Assembly (NCBI RefSeq): GCF_000612585.1 | Contig: NZ_JFCA01000001.1 | Coordinates: forward strand, 124,001 to 188,000 | Source of the DNA: Pseudomonas sp. CHM02 | GTDB lineage: Bacteria; Pseudomonadota; Gammaproteobacteria; Pseudomonadales; Pseudomonadaceae | DNA: 64,000 nt | Direction of reading: 5' to 3' | Shown: piece after piece, positions 17,068 to 25,324 of the stretch | Layout: each line of letters opens with the position of its first letter | Numbering within the stretch: the stretch's first letter is position 1 | Position numbers and translations under genes: made by a program | Notes under the pieces: model-generated | Database searches by the model: none | What the model was told of the DNA's origin: nothing | Seen by the model: only the letters and a program-made list of their open reading frames with translations

Positions 17068-19662
17068 ATGAACACTGAATTTCGCAAACCGCTCCCCGGC
17101 AGCCGCCTCGATTTCTTTGACGCCCGTGCGGCCGTCGAGGCAATCACCCCCGGCGCCTACGCCACCTTGCCCTACACCTCCCGCGTGCTCGCGGAAAACC
17201 TGGTGCGTCGCTGTGACCCGGCCACCCTCAACGCGTCGCTGAGCCAGTTGATCGAACGCAAGCGCGACCTCGACTTCCCCTGGTTCCCGGCCCGTGTGGT
17301 CTGCCACGACATCCTCGGCCAGACCGCGCTGGTCGACCTCGCCGGCCTGCGCGATGCCATCGCCCTGCAAGGCGGTGACCCGGCTCAGGTCAACCCCGTG
17401 GTGCCGACCCAACTGATCGTCGACCACTCCCTGGCCGTCGAAGCCGGTGGTTTTGACCCGGACGCGTTCGAGAAGAACCGGGCCATTGAAGACCGTCGCA
17501 ACGAAGACCGCTTTCACTTTATCGAGTGGACCAAAAAGGCCTTCAAGAACGTCGACGTGATCCCGCCCGGCAACGGCATCATGCACCAGATCAACCTGGA
17601 GAAAATGTCCCCGGTGATCCAGGTGCGCGACGGCGTGGCCTTCCCGGACACCTGCGTCGGCACCGACAGCCATACTCCCCACGTGGATGCCCTCGGCGTG
17701 ATCGCCATCGGCGTCGGGGGCCTGGAAGCCGAGAGCGTGATGCTCGGCCGCGCCTCATGGATGCGCCTGCCGGAAAGCGTCGGCGTGGAGCTGACGGGCA
17801 AGCTGCAACCGGGCATCACCGCCACCGACATGGTGCTGGCGCTGACCGAGTTCCTGCGTAAACAGAAAGTGGTCGGCGCCTGGCTGGAATTCTTCGGCGA
17901 AGGCGCCTCGGCACTCACGCTGGGCGACCGTGCGACCATCTCCAACATGGCCCCGGAATACGGCGCCACCGCGGCGATGTTCTACATCGACCAGCAGACC
18001 ATCGCCTACCTGAAGCTCACCGGTCGCGAAGACGAACAAGTCACCCTGGTGGAGCAATATGCTCGTCACACCGGCTTGTGGGCCGATGACCTCAAGGGCG
18101 CGCAATACGAGCGCGGCCTCACCTTCGACCTGTCCAGCGTCGTGCGCAACATGGCCGGCCCGAGCAACCCGCATGCCCGCGTGGCCACCAGCGACCTCGC
18201 CTCCAAAGGCATCTGCGGCCAGTGGGATGACGTGCCGGGGCAAATGCCCGACGGCGCGGTGATCATCGCGGCCATCACCAGTTGCACCAACACCAGCAAC
18301 CCGCGCAACGTGATTGCCGCAGGCCTGCTGGCGCGCAATGCCAACAAGCTGGGGCTGACCCGCAAGCCATGGGTCAAATCGTCCCTGGCACCCGGTTCGA
18401 AAACCGTGGCCATGTACCTCGAAGAAGCGGGCCTGGGCCACGAGTTGGAGAAACTCGGTTTCGGCGTGGTGGCCTTCGCCTGCACCACCTGCAACGGCAT
18501 GTCCGGTGCGTTGGACCCGGTGATCCAGCAGGAAATCATCGACCGCGACCTGTACGCCACCGCCGTGCTCTCGGGCAACCGCAACTTCGACGGGCGTATT
18601 CACCCGTATGCCAAGCAAGCCTTCCTGGCTTCGCCACCATTGGTCGTGGCCTATGCAATTGCCGGCACCATCCGTTTCGACATCGAGAAAGACGTGCTCG
18701 GCCTCGATGCCAACGGCAAGGAAATCCGCCTGCAGGACATCTGGCCGAGTGATGAAGAGATCGATGCGGTGGTCAAGGCTTCCGTGAAGCCCGAGCAGTT
18801 CCGCGCGGTGTATATCCCGATGTTCGCGATTCACGAAGACACCGGCCCGAAAGTCGCGCCGCTGTACGACTGGCGCCCGCAAAGCACCTACATCCGCCGT
18901 CCGCCGTATTGGGAAGGCGCGCTGGCCGGTGCACGTCCGCTCAAGGGCATGCGCCCGCTGGCGGTGCTGCCGGACAACATCACCACCGACCACCTGTCGC
19001 CGTCCAACGCGATCATGCTCGACAGTGCTGCCGGTGAATACCTGGCGAAAATGGGCTTGCCGGAAGTTGACTTCAACTCGTATGCGACGCACCGCGGCGA
19101 CCACCTGACGGCGCAGCGCGCGACCTTCGCCAACCCGAAACTGTTCAACGAAATGGTGGTTGAGAACGGCAAGGTCAAGCAGGGTTCCCTGGCGCGGATC
19201 GAGCCCGAAGGCCAGGTCACGCGGATGTGGGAAGCCATCGAGACCTACATGGAGCGCAAGCAGCCGTTGATCATCATTGCCGGCGCCGACTACGGCCAAG
19301 GCTCGTCCCGCGACTGGGCGGCCAAAGGCGTGCGCCTGGCCGGCGTGGAAGCGATTGCCGCCGAAGGTTTCGAGCGTATCCACCGTACCAACCTGGTGGG
19401 CATGGGCGTGCTGCCGCTGGAGTTCCTGCCCGGCACCGACCGCCACACGCTGCAGATCGATGGCAGCGAAACCTACGACGTGGTCGGTGCGCGCACCCCG
19501 CGTGCGCAGTTGACCCTGGTGATCAACCGCAAGAACGGCGAACGTGTCGAAGTGCCGGTGACCTGCCGCCTGGACACCGCCGAAGAAGTGTCGATCTATG
19601 AGGCGGGTGGCGTGTTGCAACGTTTTGCCCAGGACTTCCTGGAATCGGCGGCGACGGCCTGA
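17068..19662 (+). CDS. acnD: 2-methylcitrate dehydratase, Fe/S-dependent (AcnD)
   Basis: Aconitase-family [4Fe-4S] enzyme converting 2-methylcitrate to 2-methyl-cis-aconitate (the trans isomer or an altered product, then fixed by PrpF). 864 aa, as expected for AcnD and shorter than AcnA. Cluster cysteines are in TSCTNTSNPRN and FACTTCNGMSG; the swivel domain has GADYGQGSSRDWAAKG. Follows a REPIN; prpF begins 11 bases after its stop. Confidence 0.96.
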   Translation: MNTEFRKPLPGSRLDFFDARAAVEAITPGAYATLPYTSRVLAENLVRRCDPATLNASLSQLIERKRDLDFPWFPARVVCHDILGQTALVDLAGLRDAIALQGGDPAQVNPVVPTQLIVDHSLAVEAGGFDPDAFEKNRAIEDRRNEDRFHFIEWTKKAFKNVDVIPPGNGIMHQINLEKMSPVIQVRDGVAFPDTCVGTDSHTPHVDALGVIAIGVGGLEAESVMLGRASWMRLPESVGVELTGKLQPGITATDMVLALTEFLRKQKVVGAWLEFFGEGASALTLGDRATISNMAPEYGATAAMFYIDQQTIAYLKLTGREDEQVTLVEQYARHTGLWADDLKGAQYERGLTFDLSSVVRNMAGPSNPHARVATSDLASKGICGQWDDVPGQMPDGAVIIAAITSCTNTSNPRNVIAAGLLARNANKLGLTRKPWVKSSLAPGSKTVAMYLEEAGLGHELEKLGFGVVAFACTTCNGMSGALDPVIQQEIIDRDLYATAVLSGNRNFDGRIHPYAKQAFLASPPLVVAYAIAGTIRFDIEKDVLGLDANGKEIRLQDIWPSDEEIDAVVKASVKPEQFRAVYIPMFAIHEDTGPKVAPLYDWRPQSTYIRRPPYWEGALAGARPLKGMRPLAVLPDNITTDHLSPSNAIMLDSAAGEYLAKMGLPEVDFNSYATHRGDHLTAQRATFANPKLFNEMVVENGKVKQGSLARIEPEGQVTRMWEAIETYMERKQPLIIIAGADYGQGSSRDWAAKGVRLAGVEAIAAEGFERIHRTNLVGMGVLPLEFLPGTDRHTLQIDGSETYDVVGARTPRAQLTLVINRKNGERVEVPVTCRLDTAEEVSIYEAGGVLQRFAQDFLESAATA

Positions 19663-19672
19663 GGGGGTAACC

Positions 19673-20863
19673 ATGGCACACGTAGCGCAAATCAAGATCC
19701 CCGCCACCTACATGCGTGGCGGCACCAGCAAGGGCGTATTTTTCAGCCTCAAGGACCTGCCCGTGTCGGCGCAGGTACCGGGTGCCGCACGCGACGCCTT
19801 GCTGTTGCGGGTGATCGGCAGCCCCGATCCCTACGACAAGCAAATCGACGGCATGGGTGGCGCCACATCGAGCACCAGCAAAACCGTGATCCTGGCTAAG
19901 AGTACCCGCGCCGATCACGACGTGGACTACCTGTTTGGCCAGGTTTCCATCGACAAGCCGTTTGTCGACTGGAGCGGCAACTGCGGCAACCTGTCGGCGG
20001 CGGTCGGTTCCTTTGCCATCAGCGCCGGCCTGGTCGACCCGGCCCGTGTGCCCCACAACGGCGTGGCCGTGGTGCGGGTGTGGCAGGCCAATATCGGCAA
20101 GACCATCATCGCCCACGTGCCGATCACCGACGGTGCGGTGCAGGAAACCGGCGACTTTGAACTCGACGGCGTGACCTTCCCGGCCGCCGAAGTGCAGTTG
20201 GAATTCATGGACCCGGCGGCAGAAGAAGAGGGCGGTGGCGGCTCGATGTTCCCCACCGGCAACCTGGTCGACGATCTGGAAGTGCCCGGCGTCGGCACCT
20301 TCAAGGCCACGCTGATCAACGCCGGCATCCCGACGATTTTCATCAACGCCGAAGACCTCGGTTACACCGGCACCGAGCTGCAAGGCGCGATCAACGGCGA
20401 CCCCAAGGCCTTGGCGATGTTCGAGACCGTGCGGGCCCACGGCGCCTTGCGCATGGGCCTGATCAAGCACCTGGACGAAGCCGCCCAGCGCCAGCACACG
20501 CCGAAAGTGGCGTTCGTGGCCAAGCCTGCGGATTACGTGGCGTCCAGTGGCAAGGCGATCAAGGCGGGTGATGTGGACCTGCTGGTGCGTGCGCTGTCCA
20601 TGGGCAAGTTGCACCACGCGATGATGGGCACGGCGGCGGTGGCGATCGGCACGGCGGCGGCGATTTCCGGGACTTTGGTCAACCTGGCGGCGGGCGGTAT
20701 CGAGCGCAATGCGGTGCGCTTCGGGCACCCGTCCGGCACCTTGCGTGTGGGCGCAGAAGCCACCCAGGTAAACGGCGAATGGGTGGTGAAGAAAGCCATC
20801 ATGAGCCGCAGCGCGCGAGTGCTGATGGAAGGCTTCGTGCGCGTCCCGGGCGACGCATTTTAA
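19673..20863 (+). CDS. prpF: 2-methylaconitate cis-trans isomerase PrpF
   Basis: Works with AcnD by isomerising 2-methylaconitate. 396 aa with the PrpF-type DAP-epimerase-like fold: KIPATYMRGGTSKGVFF at the N-terminus, DGMGGATSSTSKT, and NCGNLSAAVGSFAI. Start at ATG 19673, preceded by GAGGGGG; an in-frame upstream extension would lie inside acnD. The AcnD-PrpF pair identifies this as the AcnD-type methylcitrate pathway. A REPIN separates it from prpD. Confidence 0.95.
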   Translation: MAHVAQIKIPATYMRGGTSKGVFFSLKDLPVSAQVPGAARDALLLRVIGSPDPYDKQIDGMGGATSSTSKTVILAKSTRADHDVDYLFGQVSIDKPFVDWSGNCGNLSAAVGSFAISAGLVDPARVPHNGVAVVRVWQANIGKTIIAHVPITDGAVQETGDFELDGVTFPAAEVQLEFMDPAAEEEGGGGSMFPTGNLVDDLEVPGVGTFKATLINAGIPTIFINAEDLGYTGTELQGAINGDPKALAMFETVRAHGALRMGLIKHLDEAAQRQHTPKVAFVAKPADYVASSGKAIKAGDVDLLVRALSMGKLHHAMMGTAAVAIGTAAAISGTLVNLAAGGIERNAVRFGHPSGTLRVGAEATQVNGEWVVKKAIMSRSARVLMEGFVRVPGDAF

Positions 20864-20865
20864 CC

Positions 20866-20951
20866 CTGTAGGAGCTGGCTTGCCGGCGATGGCGGCCTTG
20901 AACGGGGCACAAGCCTCAAGGGCCCCATCGTCGGCAAGCCGGCTCCTACAC
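20866..20951. repeat. REPIN between prpF and prpD
   Basis: Left arm starting CTGTAGGAGCTGGCTTGCCG, right arm ending GCAAGCCGGCTCCTACA; near-perfect complement with a few mismatches and a spacer of about 35 bases. Third REPIN inside the prp operon. Confidence 0.85.
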
Positions 20952-21034
20952 AAAAGGTGGGCAATCAGACCCTCCGCGACACATCAACCCTGACCCTGAG
21001 GATGGAACAACCTAACCCACTTTGGAGTACTGCC

Positions 21035-22519
21035 ATGAGCGCCAACGTCGACCAGAACAACCGTCCCGACTATGACCAGGTCCTGCAGGACATCGCCGAC
21101 TATGTCCTCACTTACCGGATCGATTCCCAGGACGCACTGGGCACCGCCCGCAATTGCCTGATGGACACCTTGGGCTGTGGCCTGCTGGCCCTGCGTTTCC
21201 CCGAGTGCACCAAGCACCTGGGGCCGATCGTCGAGGGCACGGTGGTGCCGTTTGGCGCACGGGTGCCGGGTACGTCGTTCCGGCTGGATCCGGTCAAGGC
21301 CGCGTGGGACATCGGTTGTATCGTGCGTTGGCTCGACTACAACGACACCTGGCTCGCCGCCGAATGGGGCCATCCCTCGGATAACCTTGGCGGCATCCTC
21401 GCCGTGGCCGATCACCTGTCGCAAAAACGCGTGGCCAATGGCGATGCGCCGTTGACCGTGCGTGCGGTGCTGGAAGCGATGATCATGGCCCACGAAATCC
21501 AGGGTGTGATTGCCCTGGAAAACTCCTTCAACCGTGTTGGCCTCGACCATGTGCTGTTGGTGAAAGTCGCCTCCACGGCGGTGACCGCCAAACTGATGGG
21601 CGCCAACCGCGAGCAACTGCTGGCGGCCTTGTCCCATGCGTTCGTCGATGGGCAGGCGTTGCGCACTTATCGGCATGCGCCGAATGCCGGTTCACGCAAA
21701 TCCTGGGCAGCGGGGGATGCGTCGAGTCGAGGCGTACGCCTGGCGGATATCGCCTTGCGCGGCGAGATGGGCATTCCTGGGGTATTGAGCGCGCCTCAAT
21801 GGGGGGTCTATGACGTGCTGTTCAGCCACACCAACAAGGACCTGGCGCTCAAGCCGCAGGACAAGCGCGCGTTCAGCCTGTCCCAGCCCTACGGCACGTA
21901 TGTGATGGAAAACGTGCTGTTCAAGATCAGCTTCCCCGCCGAGTTCCACGCGCAAACTGCCTGCGAAGCCGCTGTGACGTTGCACCCGTTGGTGAAGGAG
22001 CGTCTGCATGAAATCGAGCGCATTGTGATCACCACCCATGAGTCGGCGATTCGCATCATCTCCAAGGTCGGCCAGTTGGCCAACGCGGCCGACCGCGACC
22101 ATTGCCTGCAATACATGACCGCCGTGCCGTTGGCGTTCGGCAATCTGGTGGCCGAGCAATACGAAGATGAGTTCCACGCCACGCATCCGATCATCGACGA
22201 ACTGCGAGACAAGATGGTCATCGTCGAAGACCCACGCTACAGCCGTGAATACCTGGAGGCCGACAAGCGCTCCATTGCCAACGCCGTGCAGGTGTTTTTC
22301 AAGGACGGCAGTAGCACCGAGCAGGTGGCGGTGGAGTACCCGATCGGCCATCGCCGCCGCCGGGTGGACGGCATTCCATTGCTGGAAGACAAGTTCAAGG
22401 CCAACCTGGCCACACGGTTTACCGCGCAGCGCAGTGCCGAGATTTTTGCGTTGTGCAAGGACCAGGCACGGCTTGAGGCCACCCCTGTCAATCGGTTTGT
22501 GGACCTGTTCGTGATCTAA
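21035..22519 (+). CDS. prpD: 2-methylcitrate dehydratase PrpD (MmgE/PrpD family)
   Basis: Iron-sulfur-independent 2-methylcitrate dehydratase, 494 aa. Start MSANVDQNN at ATG 21035 after TTTGGAG; upstream in-frame codons overlap the REPIN and are unlikely. Family features: [35 protein letters not shown] and [11 protein letters not shown]. Its presence beside acnD/prpF means the operon carries two alternative dehydration systems, a common arrangement in Pseudomonas. Last gene of the operon; a REPIN follows. Confidence 0.95.
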   Translation: MSANVDQNNRPDYDQVLQDIADYVLTYRIDSQDALGTARNCLMDTLGCGLLALRFPECTKHLGPIVEGTVVPFGARVPGTSFRLDPVKAAWDIGCIVRWLDYNDTWLAAEWGHPSDNLGGILAVADHLSQKRVANGDAPLTVRAVLEAMIMAHEIQGVIALENSFNRVGLDHVLLVKVASTAVTAKLMGANREQLLAALSHAFVDGQALRTYRHAPNAGSRKSWAAGDASSRGVRLADIALRGEMGIPGVLSAPQWGVYDVLFSHTNKDLALKPQDKRAFSLSQPYGTYVMENVLFKISFPAEFHAQTACEAAVTLHPLVKERLHEIERIVITTHESAIRIISKVGQLANAADRDHCLQYMTAVPLAFGNLVAEQYEDEFHATHPIIDELRDKMVIVEDPRYSREYLEADKRSIANAVQVFFKDGSSTEQVAVEYPIGHRRRRVDGIPLLEDKFKANLATRFTAQRSAEIFALCKDQARLEATPVNRFVDLFVI

Positions 22520-22532
22520 GCCGTTACAGGGT

Positions 22533-22625
22533 CAATGTGGGAGCTGGCTTGCCTGCGATAGCATCACCTCGGTTTGCCTGAGGCACCGAGTTGCCTGCAT
22601 CGCAGGCAAGCCAGCTCCCACATTG
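22533..22625. repeat. REPIN downstream of prpD, GTGGGAGCTGGCTTGCC class
   Basis: Perfect 27-base complementary arms (22533-22559 and 22599-22625), spacer 39 bases, between the convergent prpD and alaX-like genes. Class differs from the three elements inside the prp operon. Confidence 0.9.
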
Positions 22626-22633
22626 AATCGTGT

Positions 22634-23362
22634 TCACTCAAACCGCAGGATCACTCGGCGGTTGTGCTTGCTCTTCTTCTCGATCTTCTCGCAGAACACC
22701 CGGCCGATTTCTTCGGTGTTGATCACATGGGTGCCTCCGCATGGCTGGATATCGATCCCGGCAATTTCAATCACCCGCACCGAACCCTGGATCACCGGCG
22801 GCGCTACCGCCTGCGTGCGGGTGATCTGCAGCAGGGTGGAATACTCCGTTGCCGGCATCGACAGGGTTTTCACCGGATGGGCCTGCTCGATCAACGCATT
22901 GAGGTCGCGGGTGATGCTGTCTTTGTCGAGGGTCATTTCCGGCAGGTCGAAATCCAGGCGGCCTTTGTCCGCACTGATGCTGCATCCCGTCACGGGGGCG
23001 TCGATGATCGAGCACAGCAGGTGCAGGCAGGTGTGCATCTTCATGTGCTGGTAGCGCCGGTCCCAATCGAGTCCGGCGTCCACCTGCACGCCAGCGGTCA
23101 ATTGCGCGGGGCAGTGTTCCACCTGGTGCCAGATGATGGAACGTAACACCGGGTCGCGCACCGTGCCCGTCACTTCGATGCGCGTACCGTCGGCCAGGGT
23201 GAGGTGGCCGGTGTCTCCCGGCTGCCCGCCGCCAGTGGGGTAGAACAGCGTGTGTTCCAGGGCGATGCCGTGTTCGCTGACGGCAATCACCCGGGCGCTG
23301 AAGGCGTTCTGGTAGGGCGCGCTGTCGAACAGCGCCAGGGTTTCCATGGTATGCACGGACAT
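22634..23362 (-). CDS. AlaX-family alanyl-tRNA editing protein
   Basis: A free-standing tRNA-editing hydrolase, 242 aa, homologous to the AlaRS editing domain; it deacylates mischarged tRNA (Ser- or Gly-tRNA(Ala) in characterised members). The zinc motif is complete: HTCLH (HxxxH) near residue 110 and CGGTH (CxxxH) near residue 210, with FYPTGGGQPGDTG near the N-terminus. Start ATG at 23362 has GGAGG 6 bases upstream, inside the end of the acetyltransferase gene; the two genes are 2 bases apart. Last gene of the thiocarboxylate-type operon, where it could guard translation against its amino-acid product or serine excess. Confidence 0.88.
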   Translation of the reverse strand: MSVHTMETLALFDSAPYQNAFSARVIAVSEHGIALEHTLFYPTGGGQPGDTGHLTLADGTRIEVTGTVRDPVLRSIIWHQVEHCPAQLTAGVQVDAGLDWDRRYQHMKMHTCLHLLCSIIDAPVTGCSISADKGRLDFDLPEMTLDKDSITRDLNALIEQAHPVKTLSMPATEYSTLLQITRTQAVAPPVIQGSVRVIEIAGIDIQPCGGTHVINTEEIGRVFCEKIEKKSKHNRRVILRFE

Positions 23363-23364
23363 GT

Positions 23365-24357
23365 TCAACCTCCGACGATCAGTGGGCTGGCTTGCAACAA
23401 GGAACGCACCATCGCACTCAAGCCAGGGGGGGAAAGCAGGGTGATTTCAAATTCCGGGCCGCAGACTTTCAGGTTCAGCGGCAGGCGCGGCAGCGGGTTG
23501 CCTGACTCGACGCGGTGCAGGCGAAACTGCAGGTGGTGACGCTCCTTCACCGTGGGCTCCAGCAGCAGGCCGGGCAGGGGGTGGAAGTCGGCATCCAGCA
23601 CCGTGACCTTATGGCTGATATTGACCTCGCCCACCACGTGCAAACGCTCATTCAGGGCGAAAGCACCGAGGTAGTTGCTGTGATCCGACTCGTCATTTTT
23701 TTGTAGCTGGATCTGATTCACCACCTTCACCTTGGTGCCGGCGGGTACATCCTGGGTGATTACGCAGGATGGGCTGATAAACACGTTGTCGCCGATCAGC
23801 ACATAGCCGAGCACGCGGGCGCCGGAGCCGACCTCGACGTTGTTGCCCAGGCGCGGGTGGCGCTTGCCGTCGGGGTTGTTGGCGATACCGCGGGCGCCCA
23901 GGGTCACGCCGCAGAGGATGTAGCAGTCATTGCCGATCTCGCAGGTTTCACCGATCACCGTGCCGTAGCCGTGGTCCAGCACAAAGCGCCGCCCGATACG
24001 CGCCGCCGGGTGGATCTCGGCCCCGGAAAGCACCTTGCCCTGGTTGCTCAACTTGAGGGCGATGCGGGAGAAAGTCCCGTTGGTCTGGTCGGGAAAATTC
24101 CACACCAGATGCGCCAGCCGGTAGTACAGCACCGCCTTGAACGAGGCGTAGGACTCCAGGATCAATTCGCCGCGCCCGCGTGATGCGGGGTCGCGGTAGG
24201 CGTAGGCGATCAGGTCTTCGGCCACCGCCTGGGCGGCATTCTGGATCAGCGGTGCCAGGTGCGGTTCCAACTGCTTCATCTGCGCGGGCGTGAGGGTCTT
24301 GATGAGGTGAGTGAGCAATTCATCGTGCAACTGTTGCATGTCGATAAAGCTGCCCAT
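23365..24357 (-). CDS. Serine O-acetyltransferase with C-terminal extension
   Basis: Predicted to make O-acetylserine from serine and acetyl-CoA, the acceptor for the neighbouring PLP enzyme. 330 aa from ATG 24357 (MGSFIDMQQL). Residues about 60-225 match CysE: an N-terminal helical part, LSGAEIHPAARIGRRFVLDH and GTVIGETCEIGNDCYI in the left-handed beta-helix, GKRHPRLGNNVEVGSGARVL and PAGTKVKV. About 105 residues follow that ordinary CysE lacks; they resemble no family I recognise (VGEVNISHKVTVLDADFHPL, LHRVESGNPLPRLPLNLKV). Embedded between the sulfhydrylase-like gene and alaX on the same strand. Confidence 0.87.
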   Translation of the reverse strand: MGSFIDMQQLHDELLTHLIKTLTPAQMKQLEPHLAPLIQNAAQAVAEDLIAYAYRDPASRGRGELILESYASFKAVLYYRLAHLVWNFPDQTNGTFSRIALKLSNQGKVLSGAEIHPAARIGRRFVLDHGYGTVIGETCEIGNDCYILCGVTLGARGIANNPDGKRHPRLGNNVEVGSGARVLGYVLIGDNVFISPSCVITQDVPAGTKVKVVNQIQLQKNDESDHSNYLGAFALNERLHVVGEVNISHKVTVLDADFHPLPGLLLEPTVKERHHLQFRLHRVESGNPLPRLPLNLKVCGPEFEITLLSPPGLSAMVRSLLQASPLIVGG

Positions 24358-24394
24358 GAAGGCACCCCCGTAGTCTGGTTGGATGGAAAACCGC

Positions 24395-25312
24395 TTATTC
24401 GAAACAGGGCAGGTAGCTGTCGGCATTGTCGTAGACCATGGTCAACACCACCGTTTCGGGCGGCAGTTCGGGGGCGAGTTGGGCGATGGCGACCATGTTC
24501 GCTGCGGAAGACAAACCCAGGCTGATGGCGTCGGTACGCATGATGCGTTTCATCATGTCGATGCAGGCCAGGCGCGAGACCTTGAGCATGCCGTCGATCA
24601 CGTCCAGGTTGAGGATGCTCGGGATCAAGCCGATCGACAGACCCTGGATATGATGCGGCGCGTGCTGGTTTTTCAGCAGGTCGCATTCTTCCGGTTCCAC
24701 GCCCATGACGCGCAAGCCTGGCCAGGCGGCTTTCAGGGTTTCGCCGATGCCGGTGATATGCCCGCCGGTGCCGATGCCGCTGACAAAGTAATCCACCCGT
24801 TGCTTGCCGAAGGCGCGAAGGATTTCCGGTGCGGTGGTGTCACGGTGGGTTTGCGGGTTGGCGCCATTGCGCTGCTGGTTGAGCATCACGTAGCTGGGGT
24901 TTTCCAACTGCAACTCCATGCACTTTTCGCCATGGGAATTGTTGCCCAGACGACTGTCCGACAGCACCACCTTGGCGCCATACAGGCGCAGCAACTTCTG
25001 CTTTTCGGGGCTGTAGTTGTCGGGGATCACCAGCACCACTTTGTAGCCCAGCACATTGCCGGCCATGACCAGGCCGATACCGGTATTGCCGCCGCTGGGC
25101 TCGATGATGGTTTGCCCGGAATCACGGATCAGCACGCCCCGGCGTTCGGCATCGAGGATCATGCCCAAGGCGATGCGCGCCTTGTGGCTGCCGCCGGGGT
25201 TGAGGGATTCGAGCTTGGCGTAGACCTCAATGCCGAGGTCTTCGGAAAACTGCGCCAGGCGCACGATCGGCGTTTGGCCGATCACGTCGAGAATGGAGTT
25301 ATGCAACATCAT
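24395..25312 (-). CDS. O-acetylserine sulfhydrylase-like PLP enzyme (CysK/CysM family)
   Basis: A 305 aa fold-type II PLP enzyme predicted to replace the acetyl group of O-acetylserine by a nucleophile. PLP lysine K44 is in NPGGSHKARIAL and phosphate-binding in SGIGTGGHITGIGETL. Two active-site loops deviate from true OASS: GGSHKAR instead of GGSxKDR, and EPSGGNTGIG instead of TSGNTG. So the nucleophile or acceptor may differ from sulfide and O-acetylserine. It sits 12 bases after the JAMM/CysO/E1 fusion gene, in the position CysM holds in the CysO-CysM-Mec system of Mycobacterium tuberculosis. SbnA-like diaminopropionate synthesis is an alternative. Confidence 0.85.
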   Translation of the reverse strand: MMLHNSILDVIGQTPIVRLAQFSEDLGIEVYAKLESLNPGGSHKARIALGMILDAERRGVLIRDSGQTIIEPSGGNTGIGLVMAGNVLGYKVVLVIPDNYSPEKQKLLRLYGAKVVLSDSRLGNNSHGEKCMELQLENPSYVMLNQQRNGANPQTHRDTTAPEILRAFGKQRVDYFVSGIGTGGHITGIGETLKAAWPGLRVMGVEPEECDLLKNQHAPHHIQGLSIGLIPSILNLDVIDGMLKVSRLACIDMMKRIMRTDAISLGLSSAANMVAIAQLAPELPPETVVLTMVYDNADSYLPCFE

Positions 25313-25324
25313 TCAGCCCTCGGC

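Noticed and set aside
15784..19707. Long minus-strand open frames across prpC, acnD
   Set aside because: Antisense artefacts of strong codon bias; they cross REPINs and gene boundaries and show no family motif.
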